Source of the DNA: Halieaceae bacterium
GTDB lineage: Bacteria; Pseudomonadota; Gammaproteobacteria; Pseudomonadales; Halieaceae
Direction of reading: 5' to 3'
Length of the DNA stretch: 39,766 nucleotides
NCBI GenBank assembly: GCA_016744355.1
Contig: JADGEN010000025.1
Location: forward strand, 1-39,766
Shown here: piece after piece, positions 33,159 through 39,766 of the stretch
Layout of the letters: every line of letters begins with the position of its first letter
Position numbering within the stretch: position 1 is the first letter of the stretch
Position numbers and translations under genes: made by a program
Notes under the pieces: model-generated
The model's input: the letters and a program-made list of their open reading frames with translations, nothing else
Databases searched by the model: none
What the model was told of the DNA's origin: nothing

Positions 33159-34025
33159 TTATCGCCCAAGATAACTAACCGTAATTTGTTCGCGCTCATG
33201 TCCCATCTCTTTCGAAATAACTAATCGAGCTTTGAGATCATTTTTTTTCTGCTCAGGTGTGAGTTGTTTTTTGGTGGCCCCACCACAGACAGGAGCGTGC
33301 CATCCAGTCAATTCCTGATAACGGACTTGGGCATAAGCATGCCTCAAACCATGCATGTTGCTGAGCCCAGCCTTCAGTGTTTGCTTTTCATAAATCCGCA
33401 TTTGCTGCACATACTTCAGGTGGCTGGGAATAAGCGATCCCCGGCCCGCCAATAATCGTGCACGATCCAAAACATTCCGCTGTACCTCATTACGAATAAA
33501 GACTGTGCGCTCCTTGCCACCCTTGCACCAGGTAGATTTCAGGTGAATGTGGCTTCCTTGGTCAGCATACAGGGGGCTAAATTTAATGGCTTCTTCTCTT
33601 CGTAAACCAAAGGCAGCTTGTAGCTCCAGGCTCATCTTTATATAGGGGTTGGTTATGCAGCTAAGTTTCTCCCGATCCAGGGTTTGTGCTTTCGATACCG
33701 TGGCCACCAATTGGCGTTTTCCAATACCGTAGTGCGCATTATCTTTGGCAACGACCTGGGGTCTGCCGATTTTAGTGGCCCACCAGCGTATTACCGCCAA
33801 TCGGTTTTTCAAAGTGCCTACAGTTAACTCTTCGTTCTTATACTGATCAACCAGTGCGCTAACATGCTTCTGCTTCAAAGAGCGTACGTTCATTCCCCGA
33901 TAACCCAAGCCGTGAAGATCACTGGCCAGCTTTTGCAACGCGTCATGTCTGTTGGATTGAGTGGCGTAACTGCCATCCCGATTATTTTGGCAGAGCTTTT
34001 TCAGCTCAAAGTTAAGTTGGCGCAT
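33159..34025 (-). CDS. Tyrosine recombinase (integrase), second of two
   Basis: This 288-residue protein has an N-terminal SAM-like core-binding domain (MNVRSLKQKHVSALVDQYKNEELTVGTLKNRLAVIRWWATKIG) and a catalytic domain with Arg in FGLRREEAI, HxxR in MHGLRHAYAQVRY and the C-terminal GHEREQITVSYLG with His and the Tyr nucleophile. The whole catalytic set is present, so it should be active. It is unlike the integrase beside the tRNA and resembles those of integrative conjugative elements. It may serve a different att site or be a relic of a second element within the island. Confidence 0.9.
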   Translation of the reverse strand: MRQLNFELKKLCQNNRDGSYATQSNRHDALQKLASDLHGLGYRGMNVRSLKQKHVSALVDQYKNEELTVGTLKNRLAVIRWWATKIGRPQVVAKDNAHYGIGKRQLVATVSKAQTLDREKLSCITNPYIKMSLELQAAFGLRREEAIKFSPLYADQGSHIHLKSTWCKGGKERTVFIRNEVQRNVLDRARLLAGRGSLIPSHLKYVQQMRIYEKQTLKAGLSNMHGLRHAYAQVRYQELTGWHAPVCGGATKKQLTPEQKKNDLKARLVISKEMGHEREQITVSYLGR

Positions 34026-34851
34026 GGCCTTTCCAGATATCGCTCAGAGAGCGATGATTATGTAAAATATTGAGCTCCATTCGAAAATCTAGCTTTCATC
34101 TCTCCAGGAAGGATTAGGTGGAGCAAGCTTTTTGGACCGGTTTTACCGGACATCATCTGGTCAAACCGGTCGGTCAATTCGCGCACCACCGGTCAATCCA
34201 GACACCTGACCGGTCTGACCGGTTGCTCGCTACGTGAGTAAATTGAATCTTACGGGTGTATTTCTCATTGGTTAGTGTTGATGGCTGCTTTACAGTAATG
34301 AGCTGCAAAGTGAGAAAAAGCTTCCGCTGTTCCTCCTAAAGCCAGGGGACACCACTCCCCATAATCTGATGGCGATTCACTGCTTGTATCAAGCGAGAGC
34401 TGATACATACCTGTTCAACGCAACAGTAGAGATCTCCTTTAATGCCAATACTTCTCCTTATTAAGTTAAATTTGGGCTTCTTCAAACAGAAGATGCCGAT
34501 TATGTTGCCCGCATTTTAATGACCAGATGGGCAGTTGGTCAGCTATTGAGAATGCAATAGCACATTGATGTTCCTGGCGGCCCCCTGATCTGATCTCCTG
34601 GATAACGGGAGACGGGCAACCACCGTTCAAATTGTCTCTTTCCTGCCGAAAAAGTCGCCGATAATGCATTCAGCACGTCTAGAAAGATACCTCCAGCCCT
34701 TATGTGGCGAGGGATACCCACCGCGTCACTACTCTTTTGCAAAGACCAGTGACGCGGAAAAGCATAAAGTACCTTGCAGCTTGGAAGCTATTTCCTACGC
34801 CGTCACCCTGCTCAGCCCTACGATGGCACCAGGATTTTTGAGTACCCCAAC
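34026..34851. other. Region between integrases with ACCGGT repeats, no supported gene
   Basis: No supported gene is present from 34026 to the excisionase-like gene. Several frames of 60-100 codons occur, but none has ribosome sites or family resemblance. The repeat cluster at 34136-34223 is the notable structure. Confidence 0.5.
34136..34223. repeat. Iteron-like cluster of ACCGGT palindromes
   Basis: ACCGGT occurs at 34136, 34165, 34188, 34209 and 34218, plus ACCGGA at 34145, many extended as GACCGGT or ACCGGTC. It lies about 110 bases upstream of the integrase at 33159-34025. It could be binding sites for an excisionase or regulator, or an origin-like repeat. Confidence 0.65.
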
Positions 34852-35211
34852 ATGCTCCAGCGTATTTACCGCCTTCGAGATGCCCCCACCTACCTCGGTA
34901 TGGACAGACATCTCTTCAACGCTCAGGTTCGGCCTTATCTCACCGCAATTCCCATCGGAAAACGGGGAATAGGCTTTGACCGGCTGGAACTGGATGCGTA
35001 TGCGAACTACACTAAGATGGCTGTTGGGTGTCCTCCGAAGAGGAAACCCATATGGAAAAACGATCAGAAATCAACCGAGCAAGACGTCGGTCACCCGGGC
35101 TCACAAAGCGAGGAAATATCTGGTGGATCGACAAGCGCGTCAAGGGACTGGACACACCGCTTCGAGAAAGCACGGGAACGGGCTCTCTCGATGAAGCGGA
35201 GCGCTACCTAG
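34852..35211 (+). CDS. Excisionase-like (AlpA/Xis-type) protein
   Basis: This 119-residue protein begins MLQRIYRLRDAPTYLGMDRHLFNAQVRPYLTAIPIGKRGIGFDRLELDAY, a helix-turn-helix/winged-helix pattern that often directly precedes tyrosine integrases. The C-terminal half (GGSTSASRDWTHRFEKARERALSMKR) overlaps the integrase 5' end by 160 bases in another frame. I regard that as real because its ending resembles related proteins. It could direct excision or regulate integrase expression. The function is inferred from position and fold type. Confidence 0.7.
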   Translation: MLQRIYRLRDAPTYLGMDRHLFNAQVRPYLTAIPIGKRGIGFDRLELDAYANYTKMAVGCPPKRKPIWKNDQKSTEQDVGHPGSQSEEISGGSTSASRDWTHRFEKARERALSMKRSAT

Positions 35212-36239
35212 CCAAGCGAATATTGGATATTCGCAACGCAACCATTTATGGCATGAGGCAGGAACGCACATTCCAAGAGGCTGCAGTTAAATACCTTGAG
35301 GAAAACACCCACAAGCGCAGTTTGCATGTGGATGCTGACAACCTGACAACGGTGATGCCCTTTATCAGTAACCTGCCCCTGCGGCGAGTTCACGACGGTA
35401 CTTTAAGACCCTTTGTGACTCATCAACTGGGAAAAGGACTGAGCCAGGGCACGGTCAATCGCAGGCTGGCAATCGTCAGAAGAATATTAAACCTTGCCGC
35501 GAGAAGTTGGCGCGATGAGCACGGTTTAACCTGGCTGGAAACGGCCCCGATGATTACCCTGCCAAGCTATGAGCCGCGTCAGTCGTATGTGTTGAGTTGG
35601 GAAGAGCAGACCGCGTTATTTAGGCTGTTACCCGACTATCTACGCCAGGCCTGTTTGTTTGATGTCAATTGTGGCGCCAGAGAGCAGGAGATTTGCCAGC
35701 TGCATTGGGACTGGGAAATTCCGTTTGAAGACCGGTCACTGTTTGTATTACCGAAACAGTTAACCAAGAACAAACAGGATCGAATCCTGGTTCCAAACGA
35801 CGCAGCGCAAGCGGTGCTGAGTGAAGTTCGTAATCAGCACAGTGAGTACGTTTTCAGTTACAAGGGAAAGCGCTTGCGAAATTTGCGTACTATGGCTTGG
35901 AGAAAGGCCTGGGTGAAAAGCGGACTCCCCCAGGACAAAATGATTCGCCAGGGCGTCCATAATTTGCGGCATACCTATGCCACCAGGTTACGAGCAACCG
36001 GTGTTTCACATGAAGATAGAAAGGACTTGTTAGGCCACTCTAATGGCAGCATGACCACACACTACTCTCAGGCAGAGGTCAGTAATTTGATCACTGCATC
36101 AAATAAAGCGTGTGAGAAAATGTCCCAGCCATTACTGACATTGGCGAAAGTGAGAAACGTGTATTTTAGCGGCTCCCACAATTCTCCCACAGTCGGTAAT
36201 ATTGTGGATTTGGCGGTAGAGAGAAAAGTTAGATCCTAA
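35052..36239 (+). CDS. int: Tyrosine recombinase, island integrase
   Basis: This 395-residue integrase reads from the interior of the island toward the tRNA-Ala att site, with its stop 44 bases from it. Catalytic residues are Arg in NCGAREQEICQLHW, HxxR in HNLRHTYATRL, and His plus Tyr in LLGHSNGSMTTHYSQ. An N-terminal arm and SAM-like domain occupy about residues 1-170. The start at 35052 has GAAGAGG eleven bases upstream; a start 24 bases earlier is possible. It should insert the island at the 3' part of tRNA-Ala and, with the excisionase-like partner, remove it. Confidence 0.96.
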   Translation: MEKRSEINRARRRSPGLTKRGNIWWIDKRVKGLDTPLRESTGTGSLDEAERYLAKRILDIRNATIYGMRQERTFQEAAVKYLEENTHKRSLHVDADNLTTVMPFISNLPLRRVHDGTLRPFVTHQLGKGLSQGTVNRRLAIVRRILNLAARSWRDEHGLTWLETAPMITLPSYEPRQSYVLSWEEQTALFRLLPDYLRQACLFDVNCGAREQEICQLHWDWEIPFEDRSLFVLPKQLTKNKQDRILVPNDAAQAVLSEVRNQHSEYVFSYKGKRLRNLRTMAWRKAWVKSGLPQDKMIRQGVHNLRHTYATRLRATGVSHEDRKDLLGHSNGSMTTHYSQAEVSNLITASNKACEKMSQPLLTLAKVRNVYFSGSHNSPTVGNIVDLAVERKVRS

Positions 36240-36243
36240 AAGC

Positions 36244-36278
36244 AAAAACCCCCGCAGCCGTTGGGCTACAGAGGTTTT
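36244..36278 (-). terminator. Terminator after tRNA-Ala (island-side)
   Basis: On the minus strand an imperfect stem with AGCC/GGCT and CC.C/G.GG pairs is followed by a T-run. It sits directly downstream of the tRNA 3' end in island DNA and replaces the original terminator at 14137-14168. Confidence 0.75.
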
Positions 36279-36283
36279 ATGTT

Positions 36284-36359
36284 TGGTGGAGCTAAGCGGG
36301 ATCGAACCGCTGACCTCAACACTGCCAGTGTTGCGCTCTCCCAGCTGAGCTATAGCCCC
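36284..36359 (-). tRNA. tRNA-Ala(GGC)
   Basis: The 76-nucleotide cloverleaf begins GGGGCTATAGCTCAGCTGGG and ends GCTCCACCA with an encoded CCA. The anticodon loop is CTGGCAG, with GGC as anticodon, reading alanine GCC/GCU codons. The G3:U70 identity pair of tRNA-Ala is present, the T-arm reads GGTTCGATCC and the stems pair. The 3' 45 bases serve as the island att site. Confidence 0.98.
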
Positions 36360-36550
36360 AAAACTTCTCTAACTCATTGAACAAACAGGGATTTTGTTCT
36401 GAGTTGTGTTGCAAAGAGCTGCGCATTTTAGTGATAGCACCCCACCCTGTCAAGAATTAGCTGCTGCGCGCGGTAAACCTACAGTGTCAGAGCAGACCTC
36501 AGGGCGATTTCCCATGTTATTCTTTAATCTCACTTGTACTGGGACAAACC

Positions 36551-38461
36551 ATGTCACGCCCACTTAAGCTTATGAAATCCATTAACAAATTCACTCTTAC
36601 CACCCTCAGTTTAATGTGTTTACTGGCTTTTGCCGCGAATTCTCACGCGCAGAAAACAACGAAACCGATATTACACGGCACCCACTGGGTAGCAGTTACG
36701 GGCAAGCCTCTGGCTGCGACCGCAGGCGCCATGACATTTACACGCGGTGGTAACGCTGTAGATGCCGCCTGCGCCATGCTCGCGGCGACTTCCACCATGT
36801 GGGACACCCTGGGCTGGGGAGGCGAAACACAGGCGCTCATATACAACCCGCACACGGGAGAAGTAAAAGGTATCAATGCCTTGGGAGTTGCTCCCAGCGG
36901 CGCAACAGCGGAGTACTTTCACGCCAAGGGCATGGCCTACCCGCCCGAGTATGGCCCCCTGGCTGCAGTAACGCCTGGTACGCCGGGTGGCCTGATGGTG
37001 ATGATGGCAGAGTTCGGAACTCTCAGTCTGGCAGAGGTTCTCGCACCCGCTATACAAATGGCGCAGGGATATCCCATAGAGGGAGTACAAGCCAACAATA
37101 TCGAGAGACGGCGCGATGTTCTCGCACAGTGGCCCTCCTCACAAGCTGTTTTTCTGCCTCACTACGATGAAAATGACCCCACTGTTCGCGCTGCGCCGGA
37201 GGCCGGTGAACTGTTCAAGCAAACCGACTTGCTTGCCACATTAAACAAACTGGTAGAGACCGAAGCGAAAGCCCTGGCTACAGGAAAGTCACGTGAGGAA
37301 GCAATCTACGCTGCTTATGACCGCTTCTACCGCGGCGACATTGCCGAGGAAATTGTGCGCAGCTCGCGGGAATATGGCGGCCTGTTTACCATGGAAGATT
37401 TGGACAAATGGCAGGTACATATCGAAGAACCCGTCACTACCAATTACAAGGGAATTGATGTCTATAAGTTGACCACCTGGGTGCAGGGCCCCGCCATGCT
37501 ACAAGCCCTCAATATACTCGAAGGCATTGACCTAAAGGGCATGGGCTATAACAGCGCACGCTACATTCACACTTTGTATCAGGCCATGAACTTATCCTTC
37601 GCAGATCGAGACTTTTACTACGGCGACCCCTACATGCCGCCTGTTGAACCCATCGCGGGGCTACTTTCCAAAAAATATGCGAAACAACGGCGTGCACTGA
37701 TAGATCCAGGCAAGAACAACCCCGACATTCGCCCCGGCGACCCCTATCGCTTTCAGAAAGGAACGAATCCATACAAAGATCTGCTCAAAAATTGGAGCCC
37801 TATTCCACCCTCTGCTGCAGCTGAAGGCGCGGATGGTTTTCAGCAGGCGAGTTTGATGGATAGCGATGAGGCCTTTATCGCCGGAACTACCTCTATACAG
37901 GCCGCAGATGCCGAAGGCTGGGTCGTTTCGATCACACCTAGCGGCGGCTGGATTCCTGCATTCATTGCCGGAAATACAGGTGTCGGATTAAGCCAGCGCA
38001 TGCAGAGTTTTGTGCTCACTGAAAAGATGAACCCCTACAATGTGGTTCGACCCGGACAGCGCCCGCGAGCGACTCTCACACCCACGCTCGCGCTGAAGAA
38101 GGGCAAGCCTTTTCTCGCCTTTTCGGTACAGGGCGGCGACACACAGGAACAAAACCTGTTGCAATTTTTTCTCAATATGGTCGAGTTTGGCATGAATGTG
38201 CAGCAGGCAGTAGAGGCGCCTAACTTCATAAGTTACCAGATGCAAAGCTCCTTTGGCGCACACAAGTCAGAGCCGGGACGACTTCAAATCTCCCCTACTC
38301 TGTCGGGCTGGATTAGCAGTGAACTGGGGCGCATGGGCTACAAGGTCGAGGCGCAAAGACGGCCCTACAGTCCGCTTACGGCAATTTATTTTGAGGAGGA
38401 TAACGGCAGTATGTGGGGAGGCGCCAGCGACTACGGCGACGACTACGGCATAGCCTGGTAA
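36551..38461 (+). CDS. Gamma-glutamyltransferase-family Ntn hydrolase, exported
   Basis: The 636-residue precursor has a signal peptide (LTTLSLMCLLAFAANSHA) and self-cleaving GGT architecture. The expected cleavage/nucleophile Thr is Thr446 in AGTTSIQAADAEG. Residues that bind the glutamate carboxylate in E. coli GGT are not conserved: the RxAP region is GVAPSGAT, and the GSPGGSRI loop is replaced by VQGGDTQEQ. The latter resembles the HpxW/YwrD-like subgroup, so glutathione may not be the substrate. The start could also be 36572. It is convergent with the serine dehydratase with no gap. Confidence 0.88.
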   Translation: MSRPLKLMKSINKFTLTTLSLMCLLAFAANSHAQKTTKPILHGTHWVAVTGKPLAATAGAMTFTRGGNAVDAACAMLAATSTMWDTLGWGGETQALIYNPHTGEVKGINALGVAPSGATAEYFHAKGMAYPPEYGPLAAVTPGTPGGLMVMMAEFGTLSLAEVLAPAIQMAQGYPIEGVQANNIERRRDVLAQWPSSQAVFLPHYDENDPTVRAAPEAGELFKQTDLLATLNKLVETEAKALATGKSREEAIYAAYDRFYRGDIAEEIVRSSREYGGLFTMEDLDKWQVHIEEPVTTNYKGIDVYKLTTWVQGPAMLQALNILEGIDLKGMGYNSARYIHTLYQAMNLSFADRDFYYGDPYMPPVEPIAGLLSKKYAKQRRALIDPGKNNPDIRPGDPYRFQKGTNPYKDLLKNWSPIPPSAAAEGADGFQQASLMDSDEAFIAGTTSIQAADAEGWVVSITPSGGWIPAFIAGNTGVGLSQRMQSFVLTEKMNPYNVVRPGQRPRATLTPTLALKKGKPFLAFSVQGGDTQEQNLLQFFLNMVEFGMNVQQAVEAPNFISYQMQSSFGAHKSEPGRLQISPTLSGWISSELGRMGYKVEAQRRPYSPLTAIYFEEDNGSMWGGASDYGDDYGIAW

Positions 38462-39766
38462 CTAACACTCAATAATACTGACGGGCACTTCCACGACATT
38501 TACGGCCAATCCACCGCGCGCGGTTTCTTTGTATTTGTCCTGCATATCCCGGCCCGTGTCACGCATGGTTTTTATCACCTGGTCCAGTGACACATAGTGT
38601 TCACCATTCCCTCGCAACGCCATTCGCGTTGCTGAGATAGCCTTTATTGCTCCCATGGCATTGCGTTCGATACAGGGCACCTGAACCAGACCACCGATAG
38701 GGTCGCAGGTTAAGCCCAGATTGTGTTCCATAGCAATCTCGGCAGCGTTCTCCACTTGCTCGGGTGTGCCGCCCAGCGCATCTGCCAACGCACCAGCGGC
38801 CATTGAGCACGCGGAACCCACTTCTCCCTGGCAGCCCACTTCTGCGCCTGATATCGATGCGTTGGTTTTGTACAAAATGCCAATAGCGGCAGCAGTTAAG
38901 AAGAAACGTGAAATATCTTTTTCGCTAGAGCCAGAGCAATGCTCTAGATAGAACTTGAGCACAGCGGGGATAATGCCCGCCGCGCCGTTGGTGGGGGCCG
39001 TAACGATGCGACCCCCGGCGGCATTTTCTTCATTCACAGCCAAGGCGTATAGACTCACCCAATCCATCACATTCAAAGGGTCTTCGGCACCGGAACCGGT
39101 CTGGCTTTTAAGTTGTCTGCGCAATTGCGCGGCCCGACGTTTTACTTTAAGCCCGCCGGGTAAAATGCCTTCGGTGTGGCAACCTTTGTCGATGCATTCA
39201 TTCATCACCTGCCAAAATTTTAGCAGACCCGCGTGAATCTCTGCTTCGGGTCGCCAAGCCTTTTCATTCTCCATCATCAGTGCACTAATAGATAATCCAC
39301 TGGCCTTGCACAGACCTAAAAGTTCATTTGCCGAACTGAAAGCATAGGGCAAGACGGTTGGGTCATCTACAATCACGTCACCATCGGTAGCAGTCTCGTC
39401 GACAATAAAGCCGCCACCCACAGAATAGAATGTGCTGCACTGCAACACCTCTCCATCAGAATCATAGGCGGTAAAACGCATCCCGTTGGAATGAAATGGA
39501 AGTGACTCCGTGCGATGCATTTGCAAGTCGTCACGGTAGCTAAAGCTCAGTATATGCTTACCCAGAAGATTTAGCTGACTCTCGTCACGAACTTTCTGAA
39601 CACGCTGTGCAATTTGGTCTACATCAACTTGCTCGGGTGTTTCGCCTTCCAGGCCAAGGATAATGGCTTTTGGGGAGCCGTGACCGGCACCGGTAGCACC
39701 AAGCGATCCATACAATTCGGCGGTGACACCTTGGCACTGTGTCAGTAGATCCGCACTGTCCAGGCT
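38462..39766 (-). CDS. sdaA: L-serine ammonia-lyase (iron-sulfur type), partial
   Basis: The enzyme deaminates L-serine to pyruvate and ammonia using a 4Fe-4S cluster. The frame stays open to the window edge, so the N-terminal end (about 30-45 residues) is missing. 434 residues are present, including [29 protein letters not shown]-like [43 protein letters not shown] and [14 protein letters not shown], which contain cluster cysteines. Both domains of the single-chain type are present. Its stop abuts the stop of the Ntn hydrolase gene without an intergenic base. Confidence 0.95.
   Translation of the reverse strand, partial: SLDSADLLTQCQGVTAELYGSLGATGAGHGSPKAIILGLEGETPEQVDVDQIAQRVQKVRDESQLNLLGKHILSFSYRDDLQMHRTESLPFHSNGMRFTAYDSDGEVLQCSTFYSVGGGFIVDETATDGDVIVDDPTVLPYAFSSANELLGLCKASGLSISALMMENEKAWRPEAEIHAGLLKFWQVMNECIDKGCHTEGILPGGLKVKRRAAQLRRQLKSQTGSGAEDPLNVMDWVSLYALAVNEENAAGGRIVTAPTNGAAGIIPAVLKFYLEHCSGSSEKDISRFFLTAAAIGILYKTNASISGAEVGCQGEVGSACSMAAGALADALGGTPEQVENAAEIAMEHNLGLTCDPIGGLVQVPCIERNAMGAIKAISATRMALRGNGEHYVSLDQVIKTMRDTGRDMQDKYKETARGGLAVNVVEVPVSIIEC

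Larger units (their letters stand above)
14177..36328. mobile_element. tRNA-Ala-integrated genomic island carrying alkane oxidation genes
   Basis: Exact 45-base direct repeats of the tRNA-Ala 3' part bound a segment of about 22.1 kb. A tyrosine integrase lies next to the intact tRNA, with an excisionase-like gene overlapping its 5' end. A second, different integrase lies inside at 33159-34025. Cargo in order is a toxin-antitoxin pair, degraded genes, DUF genes, an RND efflux operon with thioesterases, alkB/rubredoxin/ompW with an AraC regulator, a MarR regulator, and AraC/ferredoxin/CYP153. No conjugation genes are present, so it would be mobilised by excision plus a helper, or is now fixed. 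Confidence 0.9.

Noticed and set aside
34466-34742. Overlapping frames before the excisionase-like gene
   Set aside because: No ribosome sites, no families, several frames on both strands of similar length; treated as noncoding.
1-39766. CRISPR arrays, rRNA genes, further tRNA genes
   Set aside because: No regularly spaced repeats and no rRNA pattern seen; only the tRNA-Ala gene and its fragment are present.

Overview
The window looks like chromosome of a marine-type gammaproteobacterium, probably of the Halieaceae/Cellvibrionales group. The reasons are the NAD kinase / DUF1853 / rhomboid neighbourhood seen in pseudomonad-like gammaproteobacteria, a PEP-CTERM protein, an acyl-CoA ligase operon with an LLM oxidoreductase, and AlkB plus CYP153 alkane hydroxylases. 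This placement is inference from gene content; no rRNA is present. LAYOUT. Bases 1-10166 are ordinary chromosome: a partial rhomboid protease, nadK, a DUF1853 gene, a PLP-dependent desulfhydrase/deaminase, a DUF3313 lipoprotein, lipA, a four-gene operon (PaaI thioesterase, acyl-CoA ligase, SnoaL-like protein, LLM oxidoreductase), an exported MsrA and an exported metallo-beta-lactamase-fold hydrolase. Bases 10306-11701 are an insertion sequence. Bases 11882-13656 hold a lipoprotein gene broken by one stop codon, then two exported-protein genes (a PEP-CTERM protein and a small cysteine-rich protein). Each of these two has a textbook sigma-54 promoter, the same 17-bp motif upstream, and one copy of a 62-bp direct repeat. 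GENOMIC ISLAND. The central result is an integrated island of about 22.1 kb. An intact tRNA-Ala(GGC) gene lies at 36284-36359 (minus), and an exact 45-base copy of its 3' part lies at 14177-14221. A complete tyrosine integrase with an excisionase-like partner sits next to the intact tRNA, and minus-strand terminator hairpins follow the tRNA sequence on both sides. The distal end carries a HigB/HigA toxin-antitoxin pair, a dead transposase, a frameshifted phosphatase-family gene and DUF1810, DUF429 and DUF1294 genes. The middle carries a TetR-adaptor-RND pump-thioesterase-thioesterase operon. The proximal part is a medium/long-chain alkane module: alkB, rubredoxin and an OmpW/AlkL-like porin on the minus strand, diverging from an AraC regulator; a MarR regulator; a small exported protein; and a second AraC regulator diverging from a ferredoxin and a CYP153 P450. 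HOW THE GENES MAY WORK TOGETHER. The OmpW protein would admit alkanes, AlkB and CYP153 would make primary alcohols, and the two AraC-family proteins would each control one hydroxylase through direct repeats seen in the two divergent intergenic regions. The RND pump and thioesterases could deal with solvent or acid stress. No rubredoxin or ferredoxin reductase and no alcohol or aldehyde dehydrogenase is present, and the only rubredoxin looks AlkG1-like, so the island must rely on the host for electron supply. Bases 36551-39766 return to chromosome: a gamma-glutamyltransferase-like Ntn hydrolase and a partial L-serine dehydratase, converging with no gap.
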